From CAZMLC01 sp964567125 (GTDB lineage: Bacteria; Verrucomicrobiota; Kiritimatiellia; RFP12; UBA1067), in NCBI GenBank assembly GCA_964567125.1, contig CAZMLC010000020.1, forward strand, positions 1 through 36,675: DNA of 36,675 nt, given 5' to 3'. The notes beneath the pieces were generated by a model that did no database searches, was not told the DNA's origin, and saw nothing but the letters and a program-made list of their open reading frames with translations. This document shows, piece by piece, positions 7,277 to 15,923 of this stretch. The position numbers were made by a program, and so were the translations under genes. Numbering within the stretch: position 1 is the stretch's first letter; each line of letters starts with the position of its first letter.

Positions 7277-8467
7277 ATGAAAATTTGTTTTATTTCCAAC
7301 AACAGCATCGGTGAGGGTTTCAGCGGCGGTGATCGGATTTACACCGAACTGCTCAAGGGGTGGCAGCGTTACGGGTATACCCAGCTGATGGGCAGCGAGG
7401 AGGCGATCCGCTCTTCGCAGCAGCGCGGCGTAGCTGCGCAGTTCTTGCAGACGAGTCCTGCGAATCGCCATCCGCGGTACGGCTTAGTGGGTTTGTTGCT
7501 CCACACGACGCAGCGTCTCATCGCCGGCATCCGCGGGCTAACGCGCTTTGCCGATGCGTTACAGGATGTGACCGTGGTCTATTCGGTTTCGGATTTTTAT
7601 CCGGACTTCATTCCCGCGCTGCTGATGAAATGGCGCCATCCGCAGACCATCTGGATTGCGGGCTTTTATCTTTTCGCGCCCCTGCCGTGGGCGAAAAACT
7701 CTTCGTATCAGGGGCGTAACCGCGTGCGCGGATTGGTCTACTGGCTGATGCAGGTGCCTTCGTATTATTTGATCAAGCGCTATGCGGATAAGGTCTTTGT
7801 GACCAGCGAACCGGATGTGAAGCGGTTTGTGACCGCACGGCGCAGCGTGAAAGACGTCATCGTGGTTCAAGGCGGCGTCGACATTACAGCCTCAGAGGCC
7901 TATCTGGCGCAGATGCCGGATGCGGCAGCGCAGCCGAAACGCTTTGATGCCTGCTTTATCGGCCGGTTGCATTACCAGAAAGGCGTTCTGATCCTGCTGG
8001 ATATCTGGAGCCGCGTCTGTTTTTTTAAATCCGGCGCCAAACTGGCGATGATCGGCGATGGCCCTTTGGAAGCGGAGGTTCGCGAGAAGATCCGCCTGCT
8101 GAGTTTGACGGAGAACGTCGAGTTGCTGGGGTTCCTCGATGGTGCGCCGAAATATGAGATCTTCAAGCAATCCCGCGTGATGGTCCATCCCGCCACCTAT
8201 GACAGCGGCGGCATGGCTGCGGCTGAAGGGATGGCCTGGCGCCTGCCCGGGGTCTCCTTTGATCTGGAAGCGCTGAAGACCTATTATCCGCAGGGGATGG
8301 TCAAGATTCCCTGTTACGATGAACAGGCCTTTGCCGAGGCCATCTGCCGTCTGCTCGATGATCCTGCGCACTACGCCGAAGAGTCGCAAAAGGCCTACGA
8401 ACTGATCCTGAATGTCTGGGATTGGAAAAAACGGAGCGAGCGGGTTTGGGCGCAGGTTGGGCTGTAA
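7277..8467 (+). CDS. Glycosyltransferase family 4-like protein (GT-B fold)
   Basis: A 396-residue GT-B protein. The start opens with ICFISNNSIGEGFSGGDRIYTELLKGW, where a Gly-Gly-Asp loop replaces the usual GGVE of GT4. The C-terminal half carries FIGRLHYQKGVLILLDIW (from about residue 226), IGDGPLEAEV, ENVELLGFLDG and the sugar-binding SGGMAAAEGMAWRLPGVSFD. This last piece keeps the second Glu of the E-x7-E motif, with SGGMAA in place of the usual E-G-F-G. Start ATG lies 5 bases after the previous stop, so both are probably cotranscribed. Likely role: the next sugar addition to the same envelope glycan. Substrate unknown. Confidence 0.85.
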   Translation: MKICFISNNSIGEGFSGGDRIYTELLKGWQRYGYTQLMGSEEAIRSSQQRGVAAQFLQTSPANRHPRYGLVGLLLHTTQRLIAGIRGLTRFADALQDVTVVYSVSDFYPDFIPALLMKWRHPQTIWIAGFYLFAPLPWAKNSSYQGRNRVRGLVYWLMQVPSYYLIKRYADKVFVTSEPDVKRFVTARRSVKDVIVVQGGVDITASEAYLAQMPDAAAQPKRFDACFIGRLHYQKGVLILLDIWSRVCFFKSGAKLAMIGDGPLEAEVREKIRLLSLTENVELLGFLDGAPKYEIFKQSRVMVHPATYDSGGMAAAEGMAWRLPGVSFDLEALKTYYPQGMVKIPCYDEQAFAEAICRLLDDPAHYAEESQKAYELILNVWDWKKRSERVWAQVGL

Positions 8468-8516
8468 AATCGACCGACAAATAAAAAGGGTTCACATGAA
8501 CTGCGGAAGACGAGGC

Positions 8517-8567
8517 CTCTAATCTTTTTCTAACACATTAGCCATACAGTTCTAACCGGATTCTGTT
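8517..8567 (+). promoter_or_regulatory. Candidate Pho box upstream of pstS
   Basis: Five seven-base units repeat with an exact 11-base period: CTCTAAT (8517), TTCTAAC (8528), TAGCCAT (8539), TTCTAAC (8550) and TTCTGTT (8561). Four of the five fit a (C/T)TCT(A/G)(A/T)(C/T) pattern and two are identical. PhoB/PhoP-type regulators bind direct 7-mer half-sites spaced by 4 bases, which is this arrangement, and the regulator gene is in the same operon. A -10-like CTATAC follows at 8571-8576. Binding itself is inferred. Confidence 0.65.
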
Positions 8568-8616
8568 TCTCTATACGCAACGAAACACATCGGCTTTTGC
8601 CGTAAGGAGGAAAAAG

Positions 8617-9432
8617 ATGAAGACAAGAATGATGGCTGTTTTAGTTGCACTCGGTTGTTTATCGGTTGGTGCGCAGACTAAGTTGGCGCTCGATGGTTCG
8701 ACCACCGTGGGACCGATCGCCAAGGCTTTTGCAGAGTATTACATGCGCCAGAATCCAGGCGTGGTGATTACGGTCAGCGAATCGGGAAGCGGTAACGGCG
8801 CCAAGGCGCTGTTGAACGGGACCTGCGATATCGCGAACCTGTCGCGCGATCTGAAGAAGGAGGAGCGCGCCGCCATGGAGGCCAAGGGCGTTCATCCGGT
8901 CCAGCATGTCGTGGCGCACGATGCCTTGCCCTTGATCGTCCATCCGTCAAACAAGGTGAAGAATCTGACGCTTGATCAGGTGCGCGGTATCTATACGGGT
9001 ACGATCACGAATTGGCGCGAGGTCGGCGGTCCGAATCTGAAGATCGTGGTGATCAGTCGTGATACGAACAGCGGCACGTACGAGACCTTCAAGGAGCTGG
9101 TCCTGGGCAAGGAGGCGAAGATCTGCGCAACCGCGGAATATGTCGGCAGCAACGGCGGAATCCGTCAGCGGGTCCAGACCACGCGCGGCGCGATCGGCTA
9201 TGCGGGCCTCGGTTTCGTGGATAGTTCGGTGAAGGCGCTCAGCATCAATGGCATCGAAGCGACCGTGGAGACGGCGCAAAACAAGAGCTACCCGATCTCC
9301 CGTGACCTCTTTATGTTCACCAATGGCAAGCCAGCGCCGGAGTCGTTGATGGCCAAATTCATTGGTCTGAGCGCAACGGAAAAGGGCTGCGAAATCGTCA
9401 GCGAGATCGGTTTCGTTCCTGTAAAGAAATAA
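8617..9432 (+). CDS. pstS: Phosphate ABC transporter, periplasmic phosphate-binding protein
   Basis: A 271-residue binding protein that captures orthophosphate in the periplasm for PstCA. Residues 1-20 form a signal peptide (MKTRMMAVLVALGCLSVGAQ); a Cys at position 14 follows LG, but the lipobox is weak. Phosphate-binding signatures are LDGSTTVGPI (25-34), SESGSGNGAKAL with the SGSG loop, ANLSRDLKKEE, and SRDTNSGTYETF (146-157), where Arg, Asp and Ser/Thr coordinate phosphate. A strong TAAGGAGG ribosome-binding site precedes the ATG. It is the first gene of the seven-gene pst-pho operon, which is the usual place for the most highly expressed member, and lies directly behind the candidate Pho box. 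Confidence 0.95.
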   Translation: MKTRMMAVLVALGCLSVGAQTKLALDGSTTVGPIAKAFAEYYMRQNPGVVITVSESGSGNGAKALLNGTCDIANLSRDLKKEERAAMEAKGVHPVQHVVAHDALPLIVHPSNKVKNLTLDQVRGIYTGTITNWREVGGPNLKIVVISRDTNSGTYETFKELVLGKEAKICATAEYVGSNGGIRQRVQTTRGAIGYAGLGFVDSSVKALSINGIEATVETAQNKSYPISRDLFMFTNGKPAPESLMAKFIGLSATEKGCEIVSEIGFVPVKK

Positions 9433-9438
9433 TGAAAG

Positions 9439-10380
9439 ATGAGCACGTCTGACCAAATTGTATTAAGTCCCCGGGAGATCCGTACACGGCGGATCCTCTC
9501 CGCGATCGGCCGCAGTTTTCTGCTGGCGATCACCGCAGTGGCGGCGTTGGCCGTGCTCATCATCATCTTTTTTATCGCGCGGGATGCAGTGCCCTTCTTC
9601 CGGGAATACAGCCTGCACGATTTCCTTTTTACCAACGCCTGGTATCCTTCACATCAACCGGCCCAGTTTGGTGCGAAGGCGATTTTCATGGGGACGCTGA
9701 TCGTCACGCTGACCTCGGTGATCATCGCGGTTCCGCTGGGTATTTTAGCCGCGGTCTGTCTGAGCGATATGGTCTCGTTTAATATCCGGCAGGTGCTGAA
9801 GCCGGTAATCGAGTTGCTGGCCGCGATCCCCTCCGTGGTCTGGGGCTTCTTCGCCCTGGTGGTGATGGCGCCCTTTTTACAGGACGTGCTGGGCGTTGAG
9901 AGCGGCGCCAATGCGCTCAACGCCTCGGTCATTTTGGCGGTCATGGCGCTGCCGACCATCGTGAGCGTTTCCGAGGATGCGCTGCAGGCCGCGGGGCGGG
10001 AGTTGCGCGAGGGCAGCTATGCGTTGGGTGCGACGCGCGCCGAGACGCTGCTGAAAGTCGTGCTCCCCGCGGCCATGAGCGGGATCTTCTCCGCTGCGTT
10101 GCTGGGCATTATGCGGGCGGTCGGCGAGACCATGGTGGTCTGGATGGCCTCGGGCAATGCGACGCAGATTCCGACGCCGTTTTACAATTTGTTGCAGCCC
10201 GTGCGGACACTGACCGCCACGATCGCGGGCGATATGGGCGAGGCGGATCAAATGACGGGATCGGCGCACTATCACGTCCTCTTCGCCATGGGGCTGAGTT
10301 TGCTGCTGTTTAGTTTTCTGTGCAACATGGCGGGCGAATGGATTGTCCGTCGCCAGCGCAAACGCTTGCGCGGCATGTAA
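9439..10380 (+). CDS. pstC: Phosphate ABC transporter permease PstC
   Basis: A 313-residue inner-membrane permease. Six hydrophobic segments are visible: one near residues 15-38, then five between about 75 and 300. The cytoplasmic EAA-like loop contacting PstB is YALGATRAETLLKVVLPAAMSGI. Length is typical of PstC. It starts 6 bases after pstS and pairs with PstA to form the channel. A short periplasmic segment follows the first membrane helix, as usual in PstC. Confidence 0.94.
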   Translation: MSTSDQIVLSPREIRTRRILSAIGRSFLLAITAVAALAVLIIIFFIARDAVPFFREYSLHDFLFTNAWYPSHQPAQFGAKAIFMGTLIVTLTSVIIAVPLGILAAVCLSDMVSFNIRQVLKPVIELLAAIPSVVWGFFALVVMAPFLQDVLGVESGANALNASVILAVMALPTIVSVSEDALQAAGRELREGSYALGATRAETLLKVVLPAAMSGIFSAALLGIMRAVGETMVVWMASGNATQIPTPFYNLLQPVRTLTATIAGDMGEADQMTGSAHYHVLFAMGLSLLLFSFLCNMAGEWIVRRQRKRLRGM

Positions 10381-10414
10381 GGATCAGGCCACACGCTGTT
10401 GAGACTCTGAAATC

Positions 10415-11755
10415 ATGCACCTACGAATGCGAAAAATAGTGGATCGATGCTTTTCCGCCAGCGCCTATGCCGCCAGCGCGGCCATGACGCTGCTGGTGAT
10501 TTTCATTTTAGGCCCGATCTTCATGCGCGGCGTCGGCGCGTACCTGTTTCAGGAGACGATTGAGAATCGCCGCATGATGCTGGATCAGTTCGGCCGCGGC
10601 GACAGCGAGGTGCTGTCCAAGGAAGTCAAGGAGATCCAACAGCGCCGACAACCGATTTATGCGGCGATTCAGGCCTTTGAAAAAGAGCTGGAGGGATACC
10701 CCGCGCAGAAGCGGCGCGAGTTGCGCAAGCCCTTTCAGGAGGTGCGGCAGGCGCTCACGGATCTGCTGGGCCCTGAACCCGGCAAGCCTCTGCCGGCGCT
10801 GACGCGCAAGATCTATGGGCAGACGCGCTGGGAGCGTGCGCAGCTCAAAGCTAAAGATGTGTTGTTTGAGGTCACCTGGGACTATTCCGGTGAACGCGGG
10901 GTCAAGGTCCTGAATCCGCGCGCGCCGCGCTTTGCGGGGACTGCATTGGCGCCAGTCTTTCCGCTCGTCGAGACGCAGCTGGCCGCGCTGATGCAGCCGC
11001 GCTGGCGCTGCTATCCGCAATTTTTGACGGATCGTTCGGTCGATGCGCATTTCTTTGGCGGCATCGGCGCCGAAGTGCTGGGTACGATCTATCTCGCGCT
11101 GGGCGCCATGCTCATCGCGGTACCGCTCGGCGTGATCGCGGCGATCTATTTTCAGGAATATGCGCACGATGGCTGGGTTGTCGGTTTCCTGCGGACGTGC
11201 GTGAACACCCTGGCTGGTGTACCCAGCATCGTCTTCGGTCTCTTTGGTCTCGCCTTTTTTATCAATACGCTCAGCGTTTCGCCCGGCAAGAGTGTGATCG
11301 CAGGCGCCCTGACGCTCTCCCTGCTGGTATTGCCCACGATCATTCGCGCCTCGGAAGAGGCGATTGCCGCCGTGCCGCGCACGTACAAGGAGGCGGCCCT
11401 TGCGCTGGGCGCAGGCCAGTGGCGCACGATCCTCACGGTGATCCTGCCGGCCGCCTTGCCGGGGATTCTGACGGGGATCGTGATCAGCATGGGACGCGCC
11501 GCAGGCGAGACGGCACCGATCATCTTCACTGCCGCCGTGAGCGTCGGGCCGATGATCATGCCGGCGGAGATCTTCAGTCAGGCCACGCCCGCATTGTCGT
11601 GGAACCTCTACAATCTGTGTACGGAACACGAAGCGGTCGAACAGATTCGCCACGTGCAGTACGGCATGGCCGCCACGCTCGTGATGATCGTGTTGGCGTT
11701 GAATGTAACCGCGATCTTCCTGCGTGCACGCGTGGCGCGTAAACTGAAGGGGTAA
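10415..11755 (+). CDS. pstA: Phosphate ABC transporter permease PstA with a large periplasmic insertion
   Basis: A 446-residue permease, well above the 280-300 of the classical PstA. Residues 16-42 form the first membrane helix. Residues 45-212 are an inserted soluble domain, rich in charged helix at first (IENRRMM to QALTDLL) and then more mixed, before the conserved channel begins at FFGGIGAEVLGTIYLALG (213-230). The EAA loop is ALGAGQWRTILTVILPAALPGIL. Extended PstA forms with an N-terminal extra domain (Pfam DUF3333) are known in Proteobacteria; whether this is the same domain needs a profile search. By topology the insert should face the periplasm, where it could touch PstS or sense something. 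Confidence 0.92.
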   Translation: MHLRMRKIVDRCFSASAYAASAAMTLLVIFILGPIFMRGVGAYLFQETIENRRMMLDQFGRGDSEVLSKEVKEIQQRRQPIYAAIQAFEKELEGYPAQKRRELRKPFQEVRQALTDLLGPEPGKPLPALTRKIYGQTRWERAQLKAKDVLFEVTWDYSGERGVKVLNPRAPRFAGTALAPVFPLVETQLAALMQPRWRCYPQFLTDRSVDAHFFGGIGAEVLGTIYLALGAMLIAVPLGVIAAIYFQEYAHDGWVVGFLRTCVNTLAGVPSIVFGLFGLAFFINTLSVSPGKSVIAGALTLSLLVLPTIIRASEEAIAAVPRTYKEAALALGAGQWRTILTVILPAALPGILTGIVISMGRAAGETAPIIFTAAVSVGPMIMPAEIFSQATPALSWNLYNLCTEHEAVEQIRHVQYGMAATLVMIVLALNVTAIFLRARVARKLKG

Positions 11756-11786
11756 CCGTTCCCGCGAGTGAAAGGATAGGACACCA

Positions 11787-12542
11787 GTGACAACACATAT
11801 CGAAGCGCGACAGTTTTCGGTTTTTTACGGTGCGCATGAGGCTGTGAGGAAAATCGATTTAGCGATCCCCAAAGGCGAGGTGACGGCGATCATCGGGCCG
11901 AGCGGCTGCGGGAAGAGTACCTTTTTGCGCGCGATCAATCGCATGAACGATCTGATTCCGCAATGCCACACCGCGGGCGAATTGATCTTTGACGAACAAA
12001 ACATCTACGGTGCCGAGATCGATGCCGCGGTGTTGCGCCGGCGCGTCGGCATGGTCTTCCAGAAGCCGAATCCCTTCCCGAAATCGATTTATGACAACGT
12101 GGCGTATGGACCGCGGCTGCACGGTTCGCTTGCGCGCTCCGATCTGGATAACCTGGTTGAGGAGAGTCTGCGCGGCGCTGCGCTCTGGGATGAAGTGAAG
12201 GACCGGCTGCATCGCAATGCGCTGGGACTCTCCGGTGGACAGGCGCAGCGCCTTTGCCTGGCGCGCGCGCTGGCCGTGAAGCCGGAAATCCTGCTGATGG
12301 ACGAGCCGACTTCCGCGCTGGATCCGAAATCCACCGCGCGCATTGAAGAGCTGATCGTACAGTTGCGCGGTCACTATACGATCGCCATCGTGACGCACAA
12401 CATGCAACAAGCAGCGCGTGTTTCTGATAAGACCGCTTTCTTTTATGAAGGACTTTTGATTGAATTTAATGCGACCTCTGGTCTGTTTACGCATCCGAAG
12501 GAAAAACGGACAGAGGATTATATTACGGGACGCTTTGGATGA
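11787..12542 (+). CDS. pstB: Phosphate ABC transporter ATPase PstB
   Basis: A 251-residue ABC ATPase that energises phosphate import through PstCA. Walker A is GPSGCGKST (37-45), the ABC signature LSGGQAQRLCLARAL starts near residue 148, Walker B is ILLMDEPTSALD near 168-179, and the switch His follows in IVTHNMQQAARV. The family usually has SGGQQQR; here the second Gln is Ala. GTG start at 11787, with AAGGA and AGG just upstream. Length is normal. Confidence 0.96.
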   Translation: MTTHIEARQFSVFYGAHEAVRKIDLAIPKGEVTAIIGPSGCGKSTFLRAINRMNDLIPQCHTAGELIFDEQNIYGAEIDAAVLRRRVGMVFQKPNPFPKSIYDNVAYGPRLHGSLARSDLDNLVEESLRGAALWDEVKDRLHRNALGLSGGQAQRLCLARALAVKPEILLMDEPTSALDPKSTARIEELIVQLRGHYTIAIVTHNMQQAARVSDKTAFFYEGLLIEFNATSGLFTHPKEKRTEDYITGRFG

Positions 12543-12560
12543 TACGAAAGAGAGGGTACT

Positions 12561-13247
12561 ATGAATTTAGTTTTTGCTCGCGAATCTGGACATCTGAAAG
12601 ACGAGATTTTGCGTGAAGCCGGCGATGTCGAAGCGCGGCTGAACGACGTGCTGCATGCGATTGTCAGCAAGGACAAGAAGCGCTTGCAGGATATCATGGA
12701 ACGCGATACGGAAATCGATAACCAGGAGGTGCAGATCGAAGAGGAGTGCTTAAAGATCCTGGCGCTGCATCAACCGGTCGCACGCGATTTGCGTTTTGTG
12801 ATCGCCGTATTGAAAATCAATAACGATGTCGAGCGAATCGGCGATATTGTCGTCAACATCGCTGATCGCGGCGCGCGTCTGTGCGCGTATACGACACCGG
12901 TTTTGCAAGCCAAGGTGAATGAGATGGGAACGCTGGTGCGGAGCATGCTGAAGAAGAGCATCGATGCGCTCGTGGAGCTCAATCCGGTCAAGGCGAACGA
13001 AGTGATCGCGGAGGATGATCGCGTGGATCAGTTGAATCGCGATGTCATTCTCGGCGTGATCGCCGCGGTCTCTACAGTCCCGCCGCCCAAAGAGCCAGAA
13101 GCGCTGCTGCTGGTTCACAGTATGGCGCGCGATTTGGAACGGATTGGCGATCATGCCACGAACATTGCCGAAGATGTCGCCTATCTCGTGGACGGTACGA
13201 TTATCCGCCACAGCCAGCGTGCAACGATGTCAAGTGACCATGAATGA
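12561..13247 (+). CDS. phoU: Phosphate signalling regulator PhoU
   Basis: A 228-residue protein of two PhoU three-helix bundles (about residues 10-105 and 115-210). The paired metal-binding signatures are visible as DNQEVQIEEECLKIL / NNDVERIGDIVVNIADR in the first half and AEDDRVDQLNRDVI / MARDLERIGDHATNIAEDV in the second. PhoU links the PstSCAB transporter to the PhoR kinase and keeps the regulon off when phosphate is plentiful. Position between pstB and phoB is standard. It ends 11 bases before the phoB start chosen here. Confidence 0.96.
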   Translation: MNLVFARESGHLKDEILREAGDVEARLNDVLHAIVSKDKKRLQDIMERDTEIDNQEVQIEEECLKILALHQPVARDLRFVIAVLKINNDVERIGDIVVNIADRGARLCAYTTPVLQAKVNEMGTLVRSMLKKSIDALVELNPVKANEVIAEDDRVDQLNRDVILGVIAAVSTVPPPKEPEALLLVHSMARDLERIGDHATNIAEDVAYLVDGTIIRHSQRATMSSDHE

Positions 13248-13253
13248 GGAGGT
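13246..13253 (+). promoter_or_regulatory. Shine-Dalgarno site deciding the phoB start
   Basis: GAGGAGGT ends 5 bases before the ATG at 13259. The alternative in-frame ATG at 13244 would overlap the phoU stop and place this purine-rich block inside the gene. Confidence 0.7.
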
Positions 13254-13258
13254 CCGCG

Positions 13259-13948
13259 ATGCCGAATGAACATATTCTGATTATTGACGATGAAGCGGAC
13301 ATCCGCGAATTGATCCGCTACAATCTGGAACGCGAAGGTTATAAAATCTCGGAGTGCGGTTCATCGGAGGAGGCGGATTCGTGGTTGCAACGCAAATTGC
13401 CCGATCTGATTCTGCTCGACCTGATGTTGCCCGGCAAGGATGGCTTTGCGTTTTGCCGCGGTTTGCGCGCAGAGGAACGGACCGCCGATGTCCCTGTGAT
13501 CATGCTGACGGCGCGCGACGAAGATGCCGATATTGTGGCAGGCCTTGAGGTTGGCGCAGACGACTACATGACCAAACCCTTCAGCGCGCGTATTCTGGCG
13601 GCCCGCGTCAAGGCGGTGCTGCGCCGTCGGGCTGTCGAACCGGAAGATGCGGTGGATCTGCTTGTGCGCGCCCCGTTTGAGATCGATCGGACACACCATG
13701 TCGCCCGCGTCGACGGGCAGGCGCTGGTCTTGACGCTGAGCGAATTCAAAGCGCTGGAACTCTTTGTGCGCAGGCCGGGCGTTGTCTTCTCACGGTATCA
13801 GATCGTGGATGCGATTCATGGCGAGGATTATCCGGTGACGGATCGTTCAGTCGATGTGCTGATTGTCGGCCTGCGCAAGAAACTGGGCGTCGCCAGCGAT
13901 TGGATTGAGACTGTGCGCGGCGTGGGTTATCGCATGAAGGCAGGCTAA
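13259..13948 (+). CDS. phoB: Phosphate response regulator, OmpR/PhoB family
   Basis: A 229-residue two-component regulator. Receiver domain 1-120: acidic pocket IIDDEAD (8-14), phosphoacceptor D54 in LLDLMLPG, and the conserved Lys in YMTKPFSAR. Winged-helix DNA-binding domain from about 130: LTLSEFKALELFVRRPGVVFSR and VDVLIVGLRKKLG, ending VRGVGYRM, the signature of the OmpR/PhoB family. It should bind the 11-base-phased repeat upstream of pstS and activate the operon under phosphate limitation. Its stop is immediately followed by the phoR ATG. Confidence 0.92.
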   Translation: MPNEHILIIDDEADIRELIRYNLEREGYKISECGSSEEADSWLQRKLPDLILLDLMLPGKDGFAFCRGLRAEERTADVPVIMLTARDEDADIVAGLEVGADDYMTKPFSARILAARVKAVLRRRAVEPEDAVDLLVRAPFEIDRTHHVARVDGQALVLTLSEFKALELFVRRPGVVFSRYQIVDAIHGEDYPVTDRSVDVLIVGLRKKLGVASDWIETVRGVGYRMKAG

Positions 13949-15721
13949 ATGAAAAATCGGACGTTATTTTTATCGTTTTTTGGCGTGCAGATCCTGATCC
14001 TGCTCGTGGCGATTAGCTTTGTGACGTTCTACACCTGGTTCACATCGCGCAATGCCTTTTACCGGCAGTGGTTCCGTGAATTGCGTCTGCAATCCGAACT
14101 GGTTTCAACGCTGCTGCCTGACGATAACAATACGCTCGACACAAATGCGGTTCAGCGGCTCTTCACCCGCATTAGCCATGCGGAATCGCATCGCTTTACG
14201 TTGGTGCTTCCCGATGGAAAAGTGATCGGGGATACGCAGGCCGATCCTGGCCATTTAGACTTGCACAATGACCGTCCCGAAGTCCGCGACGCGATCCAGA
14301 ACGGTCGGGGTTTTCAGCGTCGCTACAGCGCCAGCCTGGGCATGATGATGCTCTATTTGGCGGAACGTATGCCGCAGCATGGTCCGTTGCAGGCGGTCAT
14401 CCGCGTGGCGGTTCCCGAGCGGACGCTGATGCGCGAATTGAATGAATCGAATCGCTATATTATCATGCTGGTTATCGTAGTCTTCCTTGGCGCGTTGGCG
14501 GTGAGTTATTGGTCTTCGTTGCGCATCATCGGGCCTGTTTCCGATTTTCAGCAGGGCTTGCAGCGCTTGGGGCAGGGTGAGTTTTCCTGCCGCTTGTCGA
14601 TCCCGGATGTGCCGCATCTCTCGACGCTGGCACGGTCGATCAATCAAACCGCGGAACGGATTGAACACTTCATCAAGGCGCTGGATGAGGAACGCAATTT
14701 ACGGACCTTGATCTTGGCGAATATGGCCCGCGGCGTCTGCGCGATTGACCAGGCGCGCGTCGTGCGGGATATCAACCAATCCGCGAAACGCATGCTGGGG
14801 CTGGAAAATAGCGAGACCGTCACCGGCGCGCGCATCAGCGAACTGGTGCGCCATCCGGGATTGCTCAATCTGATTGACAGTAGCGAAACCCATGCCGATC
14901 CGATTGAACGTGAAATGACCTTTGGTTTGGAGCAGGAAATGCTGCTCAACGTGCGTGCCACACCGCTGGCGGATATGCAGGGGCAGCGCGTCGGCACGCT
15001 CATCCTGCTCAACGACCTTACGCTCTTCCGTAAACTGGAAACGGTCCGGCAGGATTTCGTGGCCAATGTTTCACACGAATTGCGCACGCCTGTGACGTCG
15101 ATCAAGGGCTTTGCCGAGACCCTGCTGGATGGCGCGAAAAATGATCCGGCGGCCTGCGAACGGTTTCTAAAAATCATTGTCCGTCAGGCGAGCCAGCTGG
15201 AGTCTATCATTCACGATCTGCTGGAACTTTCACGTCTTGAAGACGGTTCCGCGGCGTTGGATAAACAGCACATCGCGATGCAGACCATCGTGATGGGGGC
15301 CGTGGAGCTGTGTCAGCACAGTGCCCGCGAAAAAAATGTGGAACTTGCGGTCTTCTGTCAGAAAGAGGTTGAGGTCGTGGTACAACCCGGACTCATCGAG
15401 CAGGCTTTGGTGAACCTGATTGACAACGCGATCAAATACGGCGTGACAGAGGCGAATCGACGCGTGGAGATTTCCGCATCGTGCGTCGACCACATGGCGC
15501 TCTTTTCCGTGCGCGATTTCGGCAACGGCATTCCGAAAAATCATCTGGACCGTATTTTCGAGCGGTTCTATCGCGTGGATAAGGGCCGCAGCCGCGAAAT
15601 GGGCGGAACCGGATTGGGACTGGCGATCGTCAAACATATCGCCATGGTCCACAACGGGACCGTCTCCGTCAGCAGTGAAAGCGGTTCCGGCTCCATCTTC
15701 ACCATCCAACTGCCGGTCTAA
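13949..15721 (+). CDS. phoR: Phosphate sensor histidine kinase PhoR
   Basis: A 590-residue membrane kinase. Helix 1 is at 6-29, followed by a periplasmic domain of about 140 residues and helix 2 at about 170-190. A HAMP linker follows (to about 245), then a PAS domain (255-355), HisKA with FVANVSHELRTP (phosphorylated H376) and a HATPase domain with NLIDNAIKYG, FGNGIP and GGTGLGLAIVKH. The large periplasmic domain distinguishes it from E. coli PhoR, which has almost none, and resembles the Bacillus/PVC type. It begins with no spacer after the phoB stop. It is the last gene of the operon. Confidence 0.92.
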   Translation: MKNRTLFLSFFGVQILILLVAISFVTFYTWFTSRNAFYRQWFRELRLQSELVSTLLPDDNNTLDTNAVQRLFTRISHAESHRFTLVLPDGKVIGDTQADPGHLDLHNDRPEVRDAIQNGRGFQRRYSASLGMMMLYLAERMPQHGPLQAVIRVAVPERTLMRELNESNRYIIMLVIVVFLGALAVSYWSSLRIIGPVSDFQQGLQRLGQGEFSCRLSIPDVPHLSTLARSINQTAERIEHFIKALDEERNLRTLILANMARGVCAIDQARVVRDINQSAKRMLGLENSETVTGARISELVRHPGLLNLIDSSETHADPIEREMTFGLEQEMLLNVRATPLADMQGQRVGTLILLNDLTLFRKLETVRQDFVANVSHELRTPVTSIKGFAETLLDGAKNDPAACERFLKIIVRQASQLESIIHDLLELSRLEDGSAALDKQHIAMQTIVMGAVELCQHSAREKNVELAVFCQKEVEVVVQPGLIEQALVNLIDNAIKYGVTEANRRVEISASCVDHMALFSVRDFGNGIPKNHLDRIFERFYRVDKGRSREMGGTGLGLAIVKHIAMVHNGTVSVSSESGSGSIFTIQLPV

Positions 15722-15923
15722 GGCTGCGCGCGGTCTCTTTTTTCAACGCGAATCAACTGGACAAGCAGACGGTAAGAGGACTACACTACGTCTGTTGCGT
15801 TTGATGCTTTATTTTGCCTTGTAAAGGCACCGGGGCACTTCAAGTTGCAACATCGTTCACCGTATAGGATGACCTATTCTTGCGGAATATTTTCTGCGGG
15901 GCTTAAACAATGAAGGAGAGCAA
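15722..15923 (+). other. Intergenic between phoR and the Gfo/Idh gene
   Basis: No convincing gene. A T-run (15738-15743) just after phoR has no good stem before it, so I do not call a terminator. A small hairpin TGCCTT-GTA-AAGGCA lies at 15815-15829. The segment must hold the promoter of the next gene, but no clear -35/-10 pair stands out. Confidence 0.4.

Noticed and set aside
10508..11653. Open frame of 381 codons on the minus strand opposite pstA
   Set aside because: Arg/Gln/His-rich low-complexity translation without domains; the plus-strand frame has clear permease helices.
15722..15745. Terminator directly after phoR
   Set aside because: There is a T-run but no stable stem ahead of it.
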